From Candidatus Methylomirabilota bacterium (lineage in GTDB: Bacteria; Methylomirabilota; Methylomirabilia; Methylomirabilales; JACPAU01): a stretch of DNA of 7,680 nucleotides. Made by a program: the position numbers and the translations under genes. The stretch is taken from NCBI GenBank assembly GCA_023249205.1, contig JAHFDC010000027.1, positions 1 through 7,680 of the forward strand, in the 5' to 3' direction. The notes beneath the pieces were generated by a model. The model saw only the letters and a program-made list of their open reading frames with translations. It was not told the origin of the DNA and ran no database searches. Below are positions 6,035 through 7,680 of the stretch, piece by piece. Positions within the stretch are counted from its first letter, which is position 1. Every line of letters starts with the position of its first letter.

Positions 6035-7680
6035 ATGGGGGACGGGATGGGGCGGGCGCGGTCGTGGCGCGCGATTTCCCTGGGCTTCGCGTTCCTCCTT
6101 CAGGCTCCGTCACCGTCGGTAGAACCGCCTCCCTCTCCCGACCCCGCCGCTGCATTCGCCGACGCCCTGGAGGCCGCGGGAGAGGGGGACTGCGACGGGG
6201 TCGTCGCCGGACTCGCTCCGCTGGCCGGCGCCCCGCTCCCCCAGCCCCTTGCCCGCCGGGTCAGTCTCCTCCTGGGCCTCTGCCAGCATCGGCTCAGCCA
6301 TTACGAGGAGGCCCTCCCCCATCTTCAAAGCGCGGCCAAGGACTTTCCGGAGGTGGCTGATTACGCCCTGCTCGCCTGGGGCGAGGCGGAACAGCGGCGC
6401 GGTCTCCCCCAGGACGCCGTCCCGCCGCTCACCCGCCTGCTGGCCGCCCACCCGGACAGCCCCCTGGTCGAACCGGCGCTTCTCCTCCTCGCCGAGAGCC
6501 AGGCGGCCGCTCTCGACCTGGCCGGCGCCACCCGGAGCCTTCAGACCTTCCTGGCCCGGTTCGGCACCTCCAGCCGCGCCCCCGCGGCCCGCCTCCTGCT
6601 GGCCCGCGTCCGACTCCGGGCGGGTGATCCCGCAGAAGGGATCCCTCTGCTCCTCGCGCTCTGGCGAGAGGAGCCGGCGAGCGGGGCGGCGGACGAGGCC
6701 GCGGCGCTCTTCGAGGCGATCGGGGCCCCGGGGGCTGTGACGGCCGCGGACCTCTTCGCCCGCGCGCAGGCGCTGTACCGGGGCGAGTCTTTCGGCGAGG
6801 CGGTATCGGCTCTAGCCCCCTTTGCCGCCGTTCCCGGCCCCTGGCAGGAGGAGGCCCAGTATCTGCTCGGCCAGAGCCACTTCCGCCTTCGGGAGTACCC
6901 CGAGGCCGCACGGCACCTCACCGCGGCCGCCTCCCACGGGGGCCGGCACCAGGTCGCCGCCCTCTTCTGGGCGGCCCGGGCCCGGACCCGGCACGGGAAT
7001 CCCTCCGGGGCCAACGCGCTCCTCGAGCGCCTCCTGCAACTGCAACCGACCCACCCCTTCGCCGACGATGCCCTCTTCCTGCTGGCGGAAAACCTGGAGG
7101 ACCTGGGGCGGCGCCAGGAGGCTCTCCAGGCCTTCGCCCGCGTCACCCGCGCCTACCCCGACGGGGACTTCGGTGACGCGGCCCTCTGGCGGCGGGCCTG
7201 GGTGCACATCCGGGACGGCGAGGTCCCGCAGGCCCGGCCGCTCCTGAGAACTCTTGCGGAGCGGCGGGCCTCCTCCTACACCAGCCAGGCTCTCTTCTGG
7301 GAAGGACGCCTGCTCGAGGCCGCGGGCGATATCGAGGGGGCCCTCCAGCGCTTCCGGAGGGCCGCGCAGGAGACCGGCGGGGACTACTACCCCGCCCGCG
7401 CGCGGGATCTCCTGGTGACCCTCGGCCGCCCGGCTCCGCGCGACCCCCCCCGGCCGGCCGCGGCCCCCGTGGACCCTCCCGGGGAGCAGCCCCGTCTCCC
7501 CACGGCTCGCGAACTGAGCGCCCTGCGGCTCTGGGAGCAGGCAGCGGAGGAGTACTGGGTCCTCGTTCGCGCCCATCCGGAGGACCGGGGGTTGCAGCAG
7601 GAAGCCGCCGAGTTCTTCCTGCGGGCCCGCCGGTTCGACCGGGTCCTCTGGATCGCCCGGCGGATCCTCCTCACCGCCTA
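6035..7680 (+). CDS. Exported helical-repeat (TPR/Slt-superhelix) protein, probable soluble lytic transglycosylase, 3' end outside window
   Basis: One unbroken frame runs to the window edge (548 residues here). A short N-terminal export signal is likely: MGDGMGRARSWR, then the hydrophobic ISLGFAFLLQA, then a Pro-rich stretch. From about residue 40 it is almost all alpha-helical repeats of TPR/Sel1-like character, for example LLGLCQHRLSHYEEALPHLQ, YLLGQSHFRLREYPEAARHL and LFLLAENLEDLGRRQEALQA. The part with SQALFWEGRLLEAAGD, GALQRF and DYYPARARDLL (to about 460) matches the U-shaped superhelix of Slt-type lytic transglycosylases, which cleave peptidoglycan in the periplasm. A Pro-rich linker (about 464-490) and LREL-like helices follow. 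The catalytic SLT domain with its Glu would lie past the right edge, so enzyme activity is inferred; a TPR scaffold without it remains possible. The ATG at 6035 follows GGAGGG and GGGAG; an ATG at 6047 would keep the same signal. The gap after the regulator stop is 32 nt, which suggests one operon. Confidence 0.85.
   Translation, partial: MGDGMGRARSWRAISLGFAFLLQAPSPSVEPPPSPDPAAAFADALEAAGEGDCDGVVAGLAPLAGAPLPQPLARRVSLLLGLCQHRLSHYEEALPHLQSAAKDFPEVADYALLAWGEAEQRRGLPQDAVPPLTRLLAAHPDSPLVEPALLLLAESQAAALDLAGATRSLQTFLARFGTSSRAPAARLLLARVRLRAGDPAEGIPLLLALWREEPASGAADEAAALFEAIGAPGAVTAADLFARAQALYRGESFGEAVSALAPFAAVPGPWQEEAQYLLGQSHFRLREYPEAARHLTAAASHGGRHQVAALFWAARARTRHGNPSGANALLERLLQLQPTHPFADDALFLLAENLEDLGRRQEALQAFARVTRAYPDGDFGDAALWRRAWVHIRDGEVPQARPLLRTLAERRASSYTSQALFWEGRLLEAAGDIEGALQRFRRAAQETGGDYYPARARDLLVTLGRPAPRDPPRPAAAPVDPPGEQPRLPTARELSALRLWEQAAEEYWVLVRAHPEDRGLQQEAAEFFLRARRFDRVLWIARRILLTA

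Noticed and set aside
4965..6155. Minus-strand frame opposite the response regulator
   Set aside because: The plus-strand protein here has a fully conserved receiver and DUF4388 domain; the antisense product shows no family features.
6812..7576. Minus-strand frame opposite the helical-repeat gene
   Set aside because: The plus-strand frame is continuous with repeated helical motifs and a signal peptide; the antisense product is Gly/Pro-rich without a domain.

Overview
The window is strongly GC-rich bacterial DNA. It holds six closely packed protein genes in two divergent groups, and the genes at both edges run out of the window. Third codon positions are almost all G or C, and long antisense open frames lie opposite nearly every gene. 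The gene content suggests a Gram-negative-type, respiring soil or sediment bacterium: a quinone-linked GlpD, a periplasmic binding protein, a DUF4388 (PATAN-type) response regulator and a Slt-type murein hydrolase. Rokubacteria/Methylomirabilota-like or deltaproteobacterial lineages would fit, but this is a guess from composition and content; no marker gene fixes the phylum.

Left half, minus strand, read from right to left: glpD (3729 to 2077, FAD-dependent glycerol-3-phosphate dehydrogenase), a secreted ABC-importer binding protein (1932 to 799), then the importer's ATPase (776 to beyond position 1). No terminator is visible between them. They are plausibly one transcription unit for uptake and oxidation of a small, perhaps phosphorylated, carbon compound. 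The permease genes would lie past the left edge.

Right half, plus strand: mtnA (3992-5053, methylthioribose-1-phosphate isomerase of methionine salvage), a receiver-DUF4388 response regulator (5043-6002, overlapping mtnA by 11 bases), and an exported helical-repeat protein resembling the N-terminal superhelix of soluble lytic transglycosylases (from 6035 to beyond the right edge). Tight packing suggests co-transcription, although the three functions have no obvious common pathway.

The 262-base gap 3730-3991 separates the two groups. It carries two back-to-back sigma70-like promoters, both with a perfect TTGACA -35 box. The mtnA promoter lies so close to the start codon that its mRNA should have almost no leader and no Shine-Dalgarno site. 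The glpD transcript should have a leader of about 145 nt that holds a 10-bp direct repeat at an exact 20-bp pitch. I see no RNA genes, mobile elements or CRISPR arrays, and no wholly new system. The most unusual points are the mtnA-regulator-Slt cluster, the near-leaderless mtnA, and a ferric-type binding protein that lacks the dityrosine and sits next to glpD.
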